Source of the DNA: Phyllobacterium chamaecytisi
GTDB lineage: Bacteria; Pseudomonadota; Alphaproteobacteria; Rhizobiales; Rhizobiaceae
Direction: 5' to 3'
Assembly (NCBI RefSeq): GCF_020164455.1
Contig: NZ_JAIQWW010000001.1
Location: 310,001-374,000 of the forward strand
DNA: 64,000 nucleotides
In this document: piece by piece, positions 8,382 to 17,638 of the stretch
Layout of the letters: every line of letters begins with the position of its first letter
Position numbering within the stretch: the first letter of the stretch is position 1
Notes under the pieces: model-generated
What the model was told of the DNA's origin: nothing
Databases searched by the model: none
What the model saw: only the letters and a program-made list of their open reading frames with translations
Program-made: the position numbers and the translations under genes

Positions 8382-10322
8382 ATGCAGATTAGGGGTAACA
8401 AGAAGAAGGGTGCCCTTTCGGCGTGGGATGTGCCGTTACGGCTGCATCTGAGTGTCGTAATCCTGGGGCTGTTGGCCTGCATTTCACTACCGCTCATATG
8501 GATGACTTACGCGCAGGGCAAGTTTACGGCGTTGTCCGCTGGCAAAGCCGAGATGGGCCAACTCGGGCTTCGCGCGATCGAGGATTACCGCAATGTCTTC
8601 AACAGCGGTTATGCTGGAGTGGTGACGGCCTCTGTCGTTCCGGAGATGCTTACCGCACCGCCACAAGATCTGAAGGCAAAGCACGACTTCCTGCTCAAAG
8701 TCCTGCAGTCGACTTTCCGTATCGACAGCGTCTATGCAGGCTATCCCGACGGTAGCTTCGTGCAGGCTGTCGACGTGACCGCAAATCCGGAATGGCGCAC
8801 CAACCTGGACACCTCCGGGGAGACTGCATTTGCCGTCCGCGTGATCACACAGGTTGGCGGAGCGCCCAATACGACCTGGACGTTTTACGACAAGGATGCG
8901 CGCCCGCTCTATCGACGCGCGGATCGCGATGACATGTTCGACCCGCGTATTCGGCCATGGTATGTCACAGCTGTCGATAACGGCAAGGCAGTCTCGGTCG
9001 GACCCTATGTCTCGGCGGCCACCAACTCCATGACGATAACGCTCGCGATGCCCACGGGGGAAGGCAATCGCGTCGTGATCGGAGCGGACGTGCTGCTGCT
9101 TACCCTCGGCGAGATCGTCGATGTCAGCGCACTCTCGAATGAGGCACGTGGCTATGTTTTTGACCGGAAAGGTCGCGTGCTCGTCCACTCCGACAAGACT
9201 GTCATGAATGAAATCCGCGGGCAGCTTCGCCGGGGACGGGAGCTTTCGGTTGCCGACCTTGCAAAAGCCGATCCTGCCATTCCGGCAATCGCAACTTTAC
9301 TCGCCTCGGACGGGGGTCCCGCGACTGGCGATGTGGTCCAGTTTCCCGTCATGGGGCGCGAATACCTGGCGCAGTTCTTCAGCGAGGACATCTCCGGGCT
9401 GGTCGGCGGTTATACGGTGGTGATATCGGCACCACTCGATGAACTTGTGGCGTCCGTCGAGCGCACGCTGAAGCGCAACCTGGCGATCGCCGCGGCTTTC
9501 CTTGCCACAGGCGTGTTGGCGGCGCTCATCATATCCCGGCTGATCAGTAGATCACTCTATGCGCTCGCCGACGAAGCAAGGCACATAGGTGAACTCGAAT
9601 TCGGTGAAAGCCGTACCGCACATTCCTTCATATCCGAGGTCAATGCGCTGGCAAAAGCACTGAGTTCGGCACGCACGGCCATCAAGACGTTCTCGCTTTA
9701 CGTGCCGCGGGAGCTTGTGCGCAGGATCGTCATTGCAGGTCAATCGGCTGTCGGCTCGGCAGCACGGCAAGACATCACGGTCCTCTTCACCGACATACAA
9801 GACTTCACCACCATTTCCGAGCAGCGCTCACCGGAAGAAGTCGTCGCTCTGCTCTCAAGCTATTTTGAAGCACTCAACGAGATTATCGAACGTCACGGCG
9901 GGACGATCGTGCAGTATATAGGCGACTCCGTTCTGGCGATGTGGAACGCTCCCGTTCTCGATGATCGGCATGTCGAACATGCTTGTCACTGCGCCTTGGC
10001 GATGAAGGCTGCGATCGATGCGATGAATGCCGCCAATTGTGCGGACGGTCGGCCCGAGCTCATCACGCGCTTTGGCCTGCACACCGGACCGGCTGTGGTA
10101 GGCAGCGTGGGTGCAGAGACACGTCGGCAATACACGCCCATTGGAGACACTGTGAACATCGCCTCGCGTCTCGAGGGGCTCAACCGGCAGTATGGAACGT
10201 CGATCCTCGTCAGCGGCGCAGTCCGCGATGCGGTTGGCAAAATGTTTAATCTCGTCCCGATCGAGGTTGTCAGCGTCAAGGGACGAACCGGACAGACGGA
10301 ACTCTTTGAACTTAGGGCGTAA
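8382..10322 (+). CDS. membrane adenylate/guanylate cyclase with Cache-like sensor
   Basis: This 646-residue receptor cyclase has a first membrane span at about residues 22-43 and a periplasmic Cache-type sensor at about 45-360 (note DPRIRPWYVTAV, a common dCache phrase). A second span lies near 370-392, followed by a HAMP-like linker and a class III cyclase domain at about 455-640. The metal aspartates are visible in LFTDIQDFT and YIGDSVLAMW, and the catalytic Asn/Arg in NIASRLEGLN. Its product is probably cAMP. I chose the ATG at 8382 because GGGGGG precedes it and the first span follows closely; the frame is open from 8211. It stands alone, divergent from the arylsulfatase. Confidence 0.88.
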   Translation: MQIRGNKKKGALSAWDVPLRLHLSVVILGLLACISLPLIWMTYAQGKFTALSAGKAEMGQLGLRAIEDYRNVFNSGYAGVVTASVVPEMLTAPPQDLKAKHDFLLKVLQSTFRIDSVYAGYPDGSFVQAVDVTANPEWRTNLDTSGETAFAVRVITQVGGAPNTTWTFYDKDARPLYRRADRDDMFDPRIRPWYVTAVDNGKAVSVGPYVSAATNSMTITLAMPTGEGNRVVIGADVLLLTLGEIVDVSALSNEARGYVFDRKGRVLVHSDKTVMNEIRGQLRRGRELSVADLAKADPAIPAIATLLASDGGPATGDVVQFPVMGREYLAQFFSEDISGLVGGYTVVISAPLDELVASVERTLKRNLAIAAAFLATGVLAALIISRLISRSLYALADEARHIGELEFGESRTAHSFISEVNALAKALSSARTAIKTFSLYVPRELVRRIVIAGQSAVGSAARQDITVLFTDIQDFTTISEQRSPEEVVALLSSYFEALNEIIERHGGTIVQYIGDSVLAMWNAPVLDDRHVEHACHCALAMKAAIDAMNAANCADGRPELITRFGLHTGPAVVGSVGAETRRQYTPIGDTVNIASRLEGLNRQYGTSILVSGAVRDAVGKMFNLVPIEVVSVKGRTGQTELFELRA

Positions 10323-10469
10323 GGCCAATCCGAGGACGGCTGGCTTCTAACTCTGCGTTAGAATCTTCCGACGTGTTACCCATCATGCGTTTGCTGGTGT
10401 GACGCTTCATTTGGGAGTATTTTCGTTCATCAAGGATTGGCCTACACAGCGCTCGGGAGGAGCTCTGCA

Positions 10470-11060
10470 ATGGAGTGCCGTGCCCATATTGCCTTTCTTG
10501 CCTTCATCGTTTTGGGACTGTTGCCTGGAATTGCACTGGCGGCGGAGCCTTTCGTCCCGAGCTGGATCAAGAACGTACCCGCAGCCAAAACCGTGGCGAT
10601 AGAGATCGTTGCCGATTGGAATCAGGTCGAACGGTATCGCAGGGACAACATCCGGACCGACATTATAGACTTCAACGGATACTGGGGCGGCAATCTTACG
10701 ATTATCGTCCCGGTGGATTGGTCGGTAGAGATCACGTTCATCAATGGCTCCTTGTCTTTCCCACATAGCCTGATGGTGACCAGGGTCTATGCTCAGTCAG
10801 AAATGCCGGTGAAGCTGACGGCCAAGGATGCGATCTGGGGTGCGCATACCGATCCGCCAGAGGGAATCAAATACAATGAGCGAAGACAACTCAACTTTGT
10901 TGCTCTGCAGGCCGGAAAATATTTCCTTGCCTGTGCCAGGCAAACACATCTGATGGACGGTCACTGGATCGGTTTCGAGGTGAGAAACAACCTCGACCAA
11001 GCCGTAGCGGTCGTCCATGACGACAAGTTTCCGCGGGATCAACCCCCGGGACGTCCGTAG
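10470..11060 (+). CDS. secreted cupredoxin-like (sulfocyanin-type) protein
   Basis: This 196-residue protein has an N-terminal signal peptide (to about residue 24, ALAAEP). A single blue-copper-like domain follows. The likely ligands are the His in SFPHSLMV and the Cys, His and Met in LACARQTHLM, giving a His...Cys-x4-His-x-Met pattern. The spacing resembles sulfocyanin-like electron carriers, but the exact ligand set is inferred. GGGAGGAG precedes the ATG at 10470. The 3' 183 coding bases plus 16 bases beyond the stop are repeated almost exactly at 17440-17638. It is followed by the convergent efflux pair. Confidence 0.65.
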   Translation: MECRAHIAFLAFIVLGLLPGIALAAEPFVPSWIKNVPAAKTVAIEIVADWNQVERYRRDNIRTDIIDFNGYWGGNLTIIVPVDWSVEITFINGSLSFPHSLMVTRVYAQSEMPVKLTAKDAIWGAHTDPPEGIKYNERRQLNFVALQAGKYFLACARQTHLMDGHWIGFEVRNNLDQAVAVVHDDKFPRDQPPGRP

Positions 11061-11076
11061 ATCTGCGCTACCCTTC
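10878..11076. repeat. direct repeat, copy 1 (3' end of cupredoxin gene)
   Basis: About 199 bp match 17440-17638 in the same orientation, with only about four substitutions seen by eye. The match begins inside the cupredoxin gene and ends 16 bases past its stop codon. The copies are 6,562 bp apart and bracket the efflux, channel and cyclase genes. Confidence 0.9.
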
Positions 11077-11255
11077 CTTCCGGATTGTGAGGGCATGTCC
11101 GCTTCGCGCCACGAGCGGTCATTCGCGTTGACTCGGGGTTAGTTAGTTCGCGCGAGACGCTGCACTCTAACGCTGATCGCGATGATGTCCGCCGGGTGGT
11201 CAGCCTCTGCGATTCGCCAAGGTGGTGATCGATCGGGGCGTCAGCCGACAAGCGT

Positions 11256-12287
11256 TCAATCAAGACTGCGCTCCTGCCGAGGCCAAAGCAACGTTGTCAT
11301 GAAGATCGCATAGGCTATGGCCACCAGTATGTAGGTCACCCGGGTGGAAAAGGACTCGGCGGCGGACCCCGGAAGCGGTGACACACCTGTTCCGAAAACG
11401 AGGAGGAAGATCGTTAAAGCACCCGCGTAAAGTTTGGCGGACGGCGCATGCATGGCAGCACGACCGCCAAATACCAACCCGGCCAGCAGTACCAATAGAA
11501 AGAGGAAAATGAGGGACGGCCGTAACTGAAGCAGCCCGAATGCGACGGACGCAGCTACGCCTCCGGTTATATTGGTTATCACGAGCCCCAAGGCGGCGCG
11601 TGTGCTGGCTGCAACGTCGAATTGTGAAAGCAGTGACACCACTGTTATCGGAATGACGATCGCCGTGGCCAGTCCTTCGCGGGTCAGACAGGCAACCACC
11701 GCGATCAGCAGTATGGCGGTGTTGGCTGCAGCGTAGCGTGCCGCACGCGGATACGTCGTTTTCGTCGCGGCCTGAAGAGCCGGGCCACCTCTGTCTGGTA
11801 TAAAAACGTAGGCCGCCCACATCAAAAGCATTCCGGTTACCACACCCTGAACCAGGATCATAAGAATGGTGTCGCCGAGGTCTTCGTTCAGAATTGTGAG
11901 GAGTGGCACCATAACCGCAATGACCAGCACAAGAAAGATTGTGGGGCCGCCCTTGCCATTGGCCTGCTGGTAGAAACATCCGAAATAAATCAGTCCGAGC
12001 AACAGCAACAAAACAGGCGGCCTGTCGCCGGTCAGAACCGTCAGGAATTGCAGAAACGCTCCGGTGACAAGGATCAGCACTGTGACCGCCAACGCCTTTT
12101 GCAACGGCATGGGGCGGGAACTGGAGATCAGAAACTGTGCCGCAAACAATGGCCCAAGGAAGGGGATGATAGCCCCCGAATAAACCGACCAGGAAAAGCC
12201 GACTGCAACGGCAAGCGCTATGCGCAGACCCTTGCGCTTTACATTAACGTGGTCCGCCTCGTGCAAAAGAAGCGTATCAGCTGACAT
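11256..12287 (-). CDS. DUF2955/FUSC-like inner-membrane permease
   Basis: This 343-residue protein is mostly hydrophobic, with about ten membrane segments in two halves separated by a short basic loop (ATKTTYPRAARYAAANTA). It matches the DUF2955 group, which pairs with HlyD/EmrA-type membrane fusion proteins to form aromatic-acid or drug efflux pumps. Its first 11 bases overlap the end of the upstream HlyD gene, a strong sign of co-translation. The substrate is unknown. No outer-membrane factor gene is adjacent. Confidence 0.8.
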   Translation of the reverse strand: MSADTLLLHEADHVNVKRKGLRIALAVAVGFSWSVYSGAIIPFLGPLFAAQFLISSSRPMPLQKALAVTVLILVTGAFLQFLTVLTGDRPPVLLLLLGLIYFGCFYQQANGKGGPTIFLVLVIAVMVPLLTILNEDLGDTILMILVQGVVTGMLLMWAAYVFIPDRGGPALQAATKTTYPRAARYAAANTAILLIAVVACLTREGLATAIVIPITVVSLLSQFDVAASTRAALGLVITNITGGVAASVAFGLLQLRPSLIFLFLLVLLAGLVFGGRAAMHAPSAKLYAGALTIFLLVFGTGVSPLPGSAAESFSTRVTYILVAIAYAIFMTTLLWPRQERSLD

Positions 12288-13401
12288 AGGTCAGGACCGA
12301 AAGGATCCGGATCCAGATGCTGCCGAGGGCATTGGTGATTGGATGGTCTCCGGTATAGATCACCACATTCGCCTGCGAACCGTAGCGTACGCCCTTGGGC
12401 CGCCCTTCGTCGAGAACCAGGCGGATGGGAAAGCTCTGCGGTGTTCTCACCCATCCAGTGTCTGTGGAAATCTTCGGCAGGCCTGTCGCCGGGTCGACAC
12501 TCCCTTGAGCCACCCCCATCCCGATGCCTTCAACTGCGGCGGCGAAAATCTGACCCGGGAGAACATCGAAAAGCACCTCCGCACGGTCGCCCGCGGCAAC
12601 CATCTCGAGGCTGTTTTCCTTGAATGCGGCCGTGATCCAGATCGTGCCGGTATCGATGAAGGTCATCGCACTCTCGCCAGCGCTGAGCATACCTCCGACG
12701 GAAAGCTGGAGATTGGTGACGACGCCTTCCGCCGGCGCCAAGACCGTCGTACGCAGCAGATCAAGTTGGGCTTTTTCAAGCGCCGCGAGCGCCTCCTGCA
12801 ATTGCGGATTGTCCTTTCCTGCGGGCCCAAGCTCCTCCCGAGCCCGCGCCAGGTCGGCTTCGGCTGCATCCACGCCGGCATCTGCCTGATCCAGCGCCGC
12901 CGCGGCCTCATCATGTTTCGCCTGGGCGTAGATACCACGCTTGACAAGTTCCACGGCGCGGGTGGCTTGATCCTGGACATTGACCCGGACTGCCTTCGAC
13001 TCCACCACCTTGGCCTGGGCGACATCGACTGCCGCCGTCGAAGCGCCGATCGTCTGACCTACCCCTGCCAGGCGTGCTTCCGCCTCTGCCACGGCAATCC
13101 GGTACTGTTCCGGATCCAGCCGAAACAGCATCTGGCCGGGCGTCACGGCACTATTGTCAGTCACGCCAACTTCAATAACCCGCCCGGTAACCTCGGGCGC
13201 TACGCCAACGACATAGGCACTGACGGTCGCCTGCGAGGAAGAAGGCGTGCGCCGCTCCATGAAAACTGTCACGACGAACAGAAGCGAAGCCACCAGAAGC
13301 ACGGTAATTGCGACCGTGCGCTGCGGGTTTTTCTCTTTCAGAGGCGCGCCCATAGTATTTGGAGCATCATCACGAGGGGCCCCAGTTGCATCCGACGCCA
13401 T
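12277..13401 (-). CDS. HlyD/EmrA-family membrane fusion protein
   Basis: This is a 374-residue periplasmic adaptor. One N-terminal membrane anchor (VLLVASLLFVVTVF) is followed by a beta-strand/lipoyl half (SAYVVGVAPEVTGRV), a long alpha-helical hairpin rich in Ala, Glu and Gln (about residues 90-190), the second lipoyl half (VLAPAEGVVTNLQLSVGG) and the beta-barrel domain. It should link the DUF2955 permease to an outer-membrane channel. I chose the ATG at 13401 because AGGGGGAAA lies upstream; an ATG at 13422 is also in frame. It overlaps the permease gene by 11 bp. Confidence 0.88.
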   Translation of the reverse strand: MASDATGAPRDDAPNTMGAPLKEKNPQRTVAITVLLVASLLFVVTVFMERRTPSSSQATVSAYVVGVAPEVTGRVIEVGVTDNSAVTPGQMLFRLDPEQYRIAVAEAEARLAGVGQTIGASTAAVDVAQAKVVESKAVRVNVQDQATRAVELVKRGIYAQAKHDEAAAALDQADAGVDAAEADLARAREELGPAGKDNPQLQEALAALEKAQLDLLRTTVLAPAEGVVTNLQLSVGGMLSAGESAMTFIDTGTIWITAAFKENSLEMVAAGDRAEVLFDVLPGQIFAAAVEGIGMGVAQGSVDPATGLPKISTDTGWVRTPQSFPIRLVLDEGRPKGVRYGSQANVVIYTGDHPITNALGSIWIRILSVLTYVS

Positions 13402-13631
13402 GACGTTTCCCCCTAGGATCACGCGGCCGTCGCGTTGGAAGGCAATTTAGTCCTAAGCGGCCGCCATCGCAAGCAAGCCGATGCGACATCGCGCTTGTCG
13501 AATGGCCGGAGAGGCGCGCACCCATCGAACACTTTTGCATCTGTCTTGCGGGAAGACCAAAACAGGTAAATAATTACACAAAGTACCAAGCTACCTGGGA
13601 AATCCAGATTGGCTGGGAAGGGGGCAGCAAA

Positions 13632-14738
13632 ATGCAGCCGAACGTCACAATCCCTGAGCGCGCGCCGTCGCTCTTGAGAATGCTCGATTCAGTGCTTCAG
13701 ATCGGACTCGTGGGCTTACTGATCTTTGCCTGTAGCCGCATCATATTGCCGTTTACCGGCATCCTGCTCTGGTCGGTGATCCTCGCGGTCATGCTCTATC
13801 CGCTACACCAACGCCTGGTCGCCCGGGTCGGCAATCGCTGGTCGGCGACGTTGATCGGGCTCGTCAGCGTTGCGCTGATGCTGGTCCCACTGGTCATGGT
13901 AGTGACGTCGCTCGGGTCTTCCACCCTGGAGTTCGTCTCAGGCTTGCAGGACAGCAGCCTGACGGTGCCGCCGCCGCCGCTATGGCTTGCCGACCTGCCG
14001 GTTGTTGGCCAGAAACTGACGGAGACATGGGTGCTCGTCGAGACAAACATGCCTGCGGCGCTCGCCAAGTACGGCAAAATGCTCGGTGGAGTTGCATCAT
14101 GGCTGGCGTCGTTCGCGGGCGGTTTGGCCGCCGGTCAGCTGTCGTTCGTACTATCGTTCGCAGTCGCTGCCGTACTCATCGCCTATGGTGAAGGCGCCAC
14201 CGAATTCGCCAGTCGCCTGTTGGAACGCATCACCGGCAGCAAGGCGCAGGGCCCCCGGCTGGTTGCGATGACCGCCGCTACGATCCGGGGTGTGGCAGTC
14301 GGCGTCGTTGGCGTAGCTGTCATCCAGTCGCTGCTGATCGGCATAGGCTTTTTCGCCATAGGTCTTTCGTCAGCTGGCATCTTGACGCTCGTGGTGCTGT
14401 TGTTTGCAATCGTGCAGGTGCCGGCGTTGCTGGTAACACTACCTGTCATCGCCTATGTTCTTGCGACGGAAGCGACCACGCCGGCGATCATCTTTTCAAT
14501 CTGGACCGTTATTGCCGGCCTCAGCGACAACCTCCTCAAGCCACTGATGCTCGGCCGCGGACTTGAAGTTCCGATGCCGATCATTCTCATTGGTGTGATT
14601 GGCGGCATGATCGCCGACGGGCTTCTTGGCCTGTTTGTGGGCCCAGTTCTCCTGGCCGTTGGATACGTCCTGCTTATGGAGTGGTTGAGGTACGACCCCG
14701 TTGAGGGCGGGCCGCCGATTGAAGATGCGCCGCCATGA
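13632..14738 (+). CDS. AI-2E family (PerM/TqsA-like) transporter
   Basis: This 368-residue integral membrane protein has about eight spans. Family hallmarks are the N-terminal FACSRIILPFTGILLWSVILAV stretch and the C-terminal LSDNLLKPLMLGRG and LIGVIGGMIADGLLGLFVGPVLLAVGY. Members export autoinducer-2, exchange Na+/H+ or have unknown substrates, so the cargo is not assigned. AAGGGGGC lies upstream of the ATG. The stop overlaps the start of the next gene by ATGA, indicating coupling to a small channel-like protein. It is divergent from the HlyD/DUF2955 pair. Confidence 0.88.
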   Translation: MQPNVTIPERAPSLLRMLDSVLQIGLVGLLIFACSRIILPFTGILLWSVILAVMLYPLHQRLVARVGNRWSATLIGLVSVALMLVPLVMVVTSLGSSTLEFVSGLQDSSLTVPPPPLWLADLPVVGQKLTETWVLVETNMPAALAKYGKMLGGVASWLASFAGGLAAGQLSFVLSFAVAAVLIAYGEGATEFASRLLERITGSKAQGPRLVAMTAATIRGVAVGVVGVAVIQSLLIGIGFFAIGLSSAGILTLVVLLFAIVQVPALLVTLPVIAYVLATEATTPAIIFSIWTVIAGLSDNLLKPLMLGRGLEVPMPIILIGVIGGMIADGLLGLFVGPVLLAVGYVLLMEWLRYDPVEGGPPIEDAPP

Positions 14739-15178
14739 TCGCGGTTATTGCTCTCGGCTTGCTCGCCATGTTGGCGTGCCTTGCGCTCCAGGTGCTGGCA
14801 TCGGTGTTCGCCGCCCGCTACTTCGCCAAGGCCTCCCGGCAACCACTGGGCCCAAAGCCGCTGCGCGGGATTTTCCTTCAATTCTCGATTCTGATGCTAC
14901 TGCTAATGATCGGCAACATCATCCAGGTTGCGTTTTGGGCATCGCTGTACAGACTGCTCGGCGCATTTGCGGACTTTGAAACGGCGATGTATTTCTCGGG
15001 CGTGACCTTCACTTCGCTCGGTTATGGTGACGTTTTGCTGCAAGGCCGAATGCGGCTGCTTGGGCCGCTTCAGGCTGCCAACGGTCTGATGATGTTCGGG
15101 ATCACCACGGCGCTCTTCATCTCCGCTATCCAGCAGGTCATCGCCAAATGGATCGCCGCGCAGTCAGCCCGCACGTAG
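14735..15178 (+). CDS. two-span ion channel (Ion_trans_2-like)
   Basis: This 147-residue membrane protein has an N-terminal span, a second span (LMLLLMIGNIIQVAFW), a pore helix and the selectivity-filter-like phrase FTSLGYGDV, then a last span (LMMFGITTALFISAI). GYGD is the classical potassium filter, so it is probably a simple K+ channel subunit with no ligand-binding domain. It starts within the stop of the AI-2E gene (ATGA), so the two are probably made together. The partner of the permease could therefore be ionic; that is an inference. Confidence 0.8.
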   Translation: MIAVIALGLLAMLACLALQVLASVFAARYFAKASRQPLGPKPLRGIFLQFSILMLLLMIGNIIQVAFWASLYRLLGAFADFETAMYFSGVTFTSLGYGDVLLQGRMRLLGPLQAANGLMMFGITTALFISAIQQVIAKWIAAQSART

Positions 15179-15603
15179 AATGCCGATGGGACGACGGGGG
15201 TTAAGCCGGCCTCTGTGACCACTAGCGCAGGATGGAAAGGCCTCGCTTGCTTGATGTCGATATCAAGCAAGCGTCGAGGATCCAGAATGACCGCTTTGCG
15301 CCAAAAGACTGGACCTTTAATAATTGTCCGCCGTACGCCTACGCCAGACTTTCGTTCCACGGAAAATGGTGCGCTCATGCCGCGATGGTCGGAACGATCT
15401 ATTTCGCCGAAATTGATTCAGATCGGTGCTGAATTGTGGGCGTACTCGATCGCCGAAAATTGCGCGTCTGTTCTACTCGACGGTGCGGTACCTGGCTTCT
15501 TTCAGAAGAGGACGCGCTAAAATCGATAGGCGATTTCATGTGGGTGCTATAAAATCCATATGATGGAAGGAGGCACAACTGTTATCAATATGTTGGTAAA
15601 ACA
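15179..15603. other. 425-bp spacer upstream of cyclase
   Basis: I see no supported gene. A 101-codon open frame at 15215-15520 lacks a ribosome site and family resemblance. GGAAGGAGG at 15564-15572 looks like a strong Shine-Dalgarno sequence, but it is more than 30 bases from the cyclase ATG and has no good start after it. Confidence 0.4.
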
Positions 15604-17367
15604 ATGGAACAGAGACTAGCCGCAGTCCTGGCAGCCGATATGGCAGGCTATAGCCGGCTAATGGAGGCCGACGAGGCAGGCACGATCGCCCGCCTCAAAA
15701 CGCACCGGATAGAATTGATCGATCCTGCCATCGCGAAGAACAAGGGCCGGATCATCAAGACAACGGGCGACGGCATGCTCGTGGAGTTCCAGAGCGTGAC
15801 GGATGCAGTGAAGTGCGCCGTGGAAATCCAGCAGCGCATGCAGCGGCGCAATTCGGACGTGCCGCAGGATCGGCGGATCGAATTTAGGATCGGCATCAAT
15901 CTTGGCGATATCATTTTCGAAGACGGCGACATTTTCGGCGACGGTGTGAATATTGCTTCTCGAATTGAACAACTTGCCGATGTAGGCGGTATTTGCGTCA
16001 CCGGCGCCGTGGCAACACAAATCGCCGATCGTCTCGAAGTCTCCATCGAGGATCTGGGTGAGAAGACGCTTAAAAATATAAGCCGTCCCGTTCGTCTGTT
16101 TCGTATCGGACTTGAGAATTCTGCCTTGCCCGCTCAGCCGGGGGACTTCGATGCGAAGCGGTCTATCTCCAAACCCTCGATAGTGGTCCTGCCCTTCAAC
16201 AATATGAGCGGTGACCCCGATCAAGAGTTTTTCGCGGACGGTCTTACCGAAGACATCCTTACGGAATTGTCGCGCCGCCACGAACTATTCGTCATCTCAC
16301 GCAACTCCAGTTTCGTTTACAAGAACCGAGCCGTGAATGTGCGCGAAGTCGCAGAGAAACTCGGGGCTCAATACGTGGTGGAGGGAAGCGTCCGGAAGAT
16401 CGGCGATAGGGTGCGCGTAACGGTCCAGCTCATCGACGCAGCCAATGCTGCCCATATCTGGGCGGATAAATACGACCGTAGGCTGGACGATATATTTGCG
16501 ATCCAGGATGAAATAACAGCTGCGATAGCAGCAACCTTGCCCGGGCGCGTTGAAGCCGCCCAGCGCGACCAGCTAGGGCGGACGAAACCTGCAAACATGG
16601 CCGCATACGAGTGCGCGCTCGCCGCCAAGGTGCTGCATCACAGGGGCACAGTTGCCGACAATACGCAGGCTCAGTCCCTGATAGACCGGGCAGTTGAGCT
16701 CGACCCGGGTTATGCCCATGCCCATGCTTGGCGGGCGTGTATTCTCGGCCAGGCCTGGGTCCACAGCTGGTGCGAAGACAAGGATGCTGTCTGGGGCGAA
16801 ATCGTTGCTGCGCTGGATCGGGCTTTGGCGCTGGATGACAACGATGCCGACGTGCATCGCATACTGGCCGCGGTGAGTGTGAACAATAACGCTCTGACCA
16901 CGGCCCGTTATCACCAGGAGCGTGCCCTTTCCCTCAATCCCAACTACGACCTTGTGGTGGTTCAGCAAGGGGAACTGTTGACGTGGCTGGGACGGCCTGA
17001 AGAGGGAATCGAATGGATCCGCAAGGCAATGCGGCTGAATCCACATCACCCCGAAAGATTTTGGAGTCATCTTGGAAAAGCACACTTCGCTGCGCATCAG
17101 TATGGCGAAGCTATCGAAGCATTCATGCACCTGTCCGTCCTGGATGAGATCCAGCACGCATTCGTCGCGGCATGTTACGGCTGGCTCGGCGATGAGATCG
17201 CGGCTACGGCTCATATGAAGGAGGTCAGAACGCTCCTCCCCGAATTCGCCGTCGAATCCTTCCTCGCCACATTGCACTATGCTCAGCAATCCGACGTGGA
17301 TCACCTCCGCGAGGGACTTGTCAAAGCAAGAGGGGACGACGGTTTTCCTGCAGCGAACGATTTTTGA
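15604..17367 (+). CDS. class III cyclase fused to TolB/FlgO-like domain and TPRs
   Basis: This 587-residue soluble protein has a class III nucleotide cyclase domain at about residues 1-175 (metal Asp in AADMAGYSRL and TTGDGMLVEF; catalytic motif FGDGVNIASRI). A FlgO/TolB-N-like middle part follows (SIVVLPFNNMSGDPDQEFFADGL to ADKYDRRLDDIF), then C-terminal tetratricopeptide repeats. This architecture is multicopy in rhizobia and is thought to couple cAMP production to protein contacts. The ATG at 15604 has no close Shine-Dalgarno sequence. The frame starts about 5.3 kb downstream of the unrelated membrane cyclase. Confidence 0.88.
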   Translation: MEQRLAAVLAADMAGYSRLMEADEAGTIARLKTHRIELIDPAIAKNKGRIIKTTGDGMLVEFQSVTDAVKCAVEIQQRMQRRNSDVPQDRRIEFRIGINLGDIIFEDGDIFGDGVNIASRIEQLADVGGICVTGAVATQIADRLEVSIEDLGEKTLKNISRPVRLFRIGLENSALPAQPGDFDAKRSISKPSIVVLPFNNMSGDPDQEFFADGLTEDILTELSRRHELFVISRNSSFVYKNRAVNVREVAEKLGAQYVVEGSVRKIGDRVRVTVQLIDAANAAHIWADKYDRRLDDIFAIQDEITAAIAATLPGRVEAAQRDQLGRTKPANMAAYECALAAKVLHHRGTVADNTQAQSLIDRAVELDPGYAHAHAWRACILGQAWVHSWCEDKDAVWGEIVAALDRALALDDNDADVHRILAAVSVNNNALTTARYHQERALSLNPNYDLVVVQQGELLTWLGRPEEGIEWIRKAMRLNPHHPERFWSHLGKAHFAAHQYGEAIEAFMHLSVLDEIQHAFVAACYGWLGDEIAATAHMKEVRTLLPEFAVESFLATLHYAQQSDVDHLREGLVKARGDDGFPAANDF

Positions 17368-17439
17368 AAGGGTACCATTTGAGCCTCCAGTCTTGACGGG
17401 AGAGTCATTATCCTCGAGGAGCTTGACCTTCGAAGCACA

Positions 17440-17638
17440 GAGCGAAGACAACTCAACTTTGTTTCTCTGCAGGCCGGAAAATATTTCCTTGCCTGTGCGA
17501 GGCAAACACATCTGATGGACGGTCACTGGATCGGTTTCGAGGTGAGAAACAACCTCGACCAAGCCGTAGCAGTCGTCCATGACGACAAGTTTCCGCGGGA
17601 TCAACCCCCGGGACGTCCGTAGATCTGCGCCACCCTTC
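17440..17638 (+). pseudogene. 3' fragment of cupredoxin gene (direct repeat copy 2)
   Basis: These 199 bp are nearly identical to 10878-11076. They encode the last 60 residues of the cupredoxin-like protein, including the Cys/His/Met ligand loop, with a TAG stop at 17620-17622. One residue differs (Ala to Ser before LQAG) and the frame is intact. No start codon, signal peptide or His ligand precedes it, so it is a gene remnant. Upstream sequence from 17368 is unrelated to copy 1. Confidence 0.88.

Noticed and set aside
12220-13416. 398-codon frame opposite the HlyD gene
   Set aside because: It is antisense to a clear membrane fusion protein and is rich in Arg, His and Cys, as expected of a GC-rich shadow frame.
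15215-15520. 101-codon open frame between the channel and the TPR cyclase
   Set aside because: It has no ribosome site, no recognisable family and an Arg/Ser-rich composition typical of random frames in GC-rich DNA.
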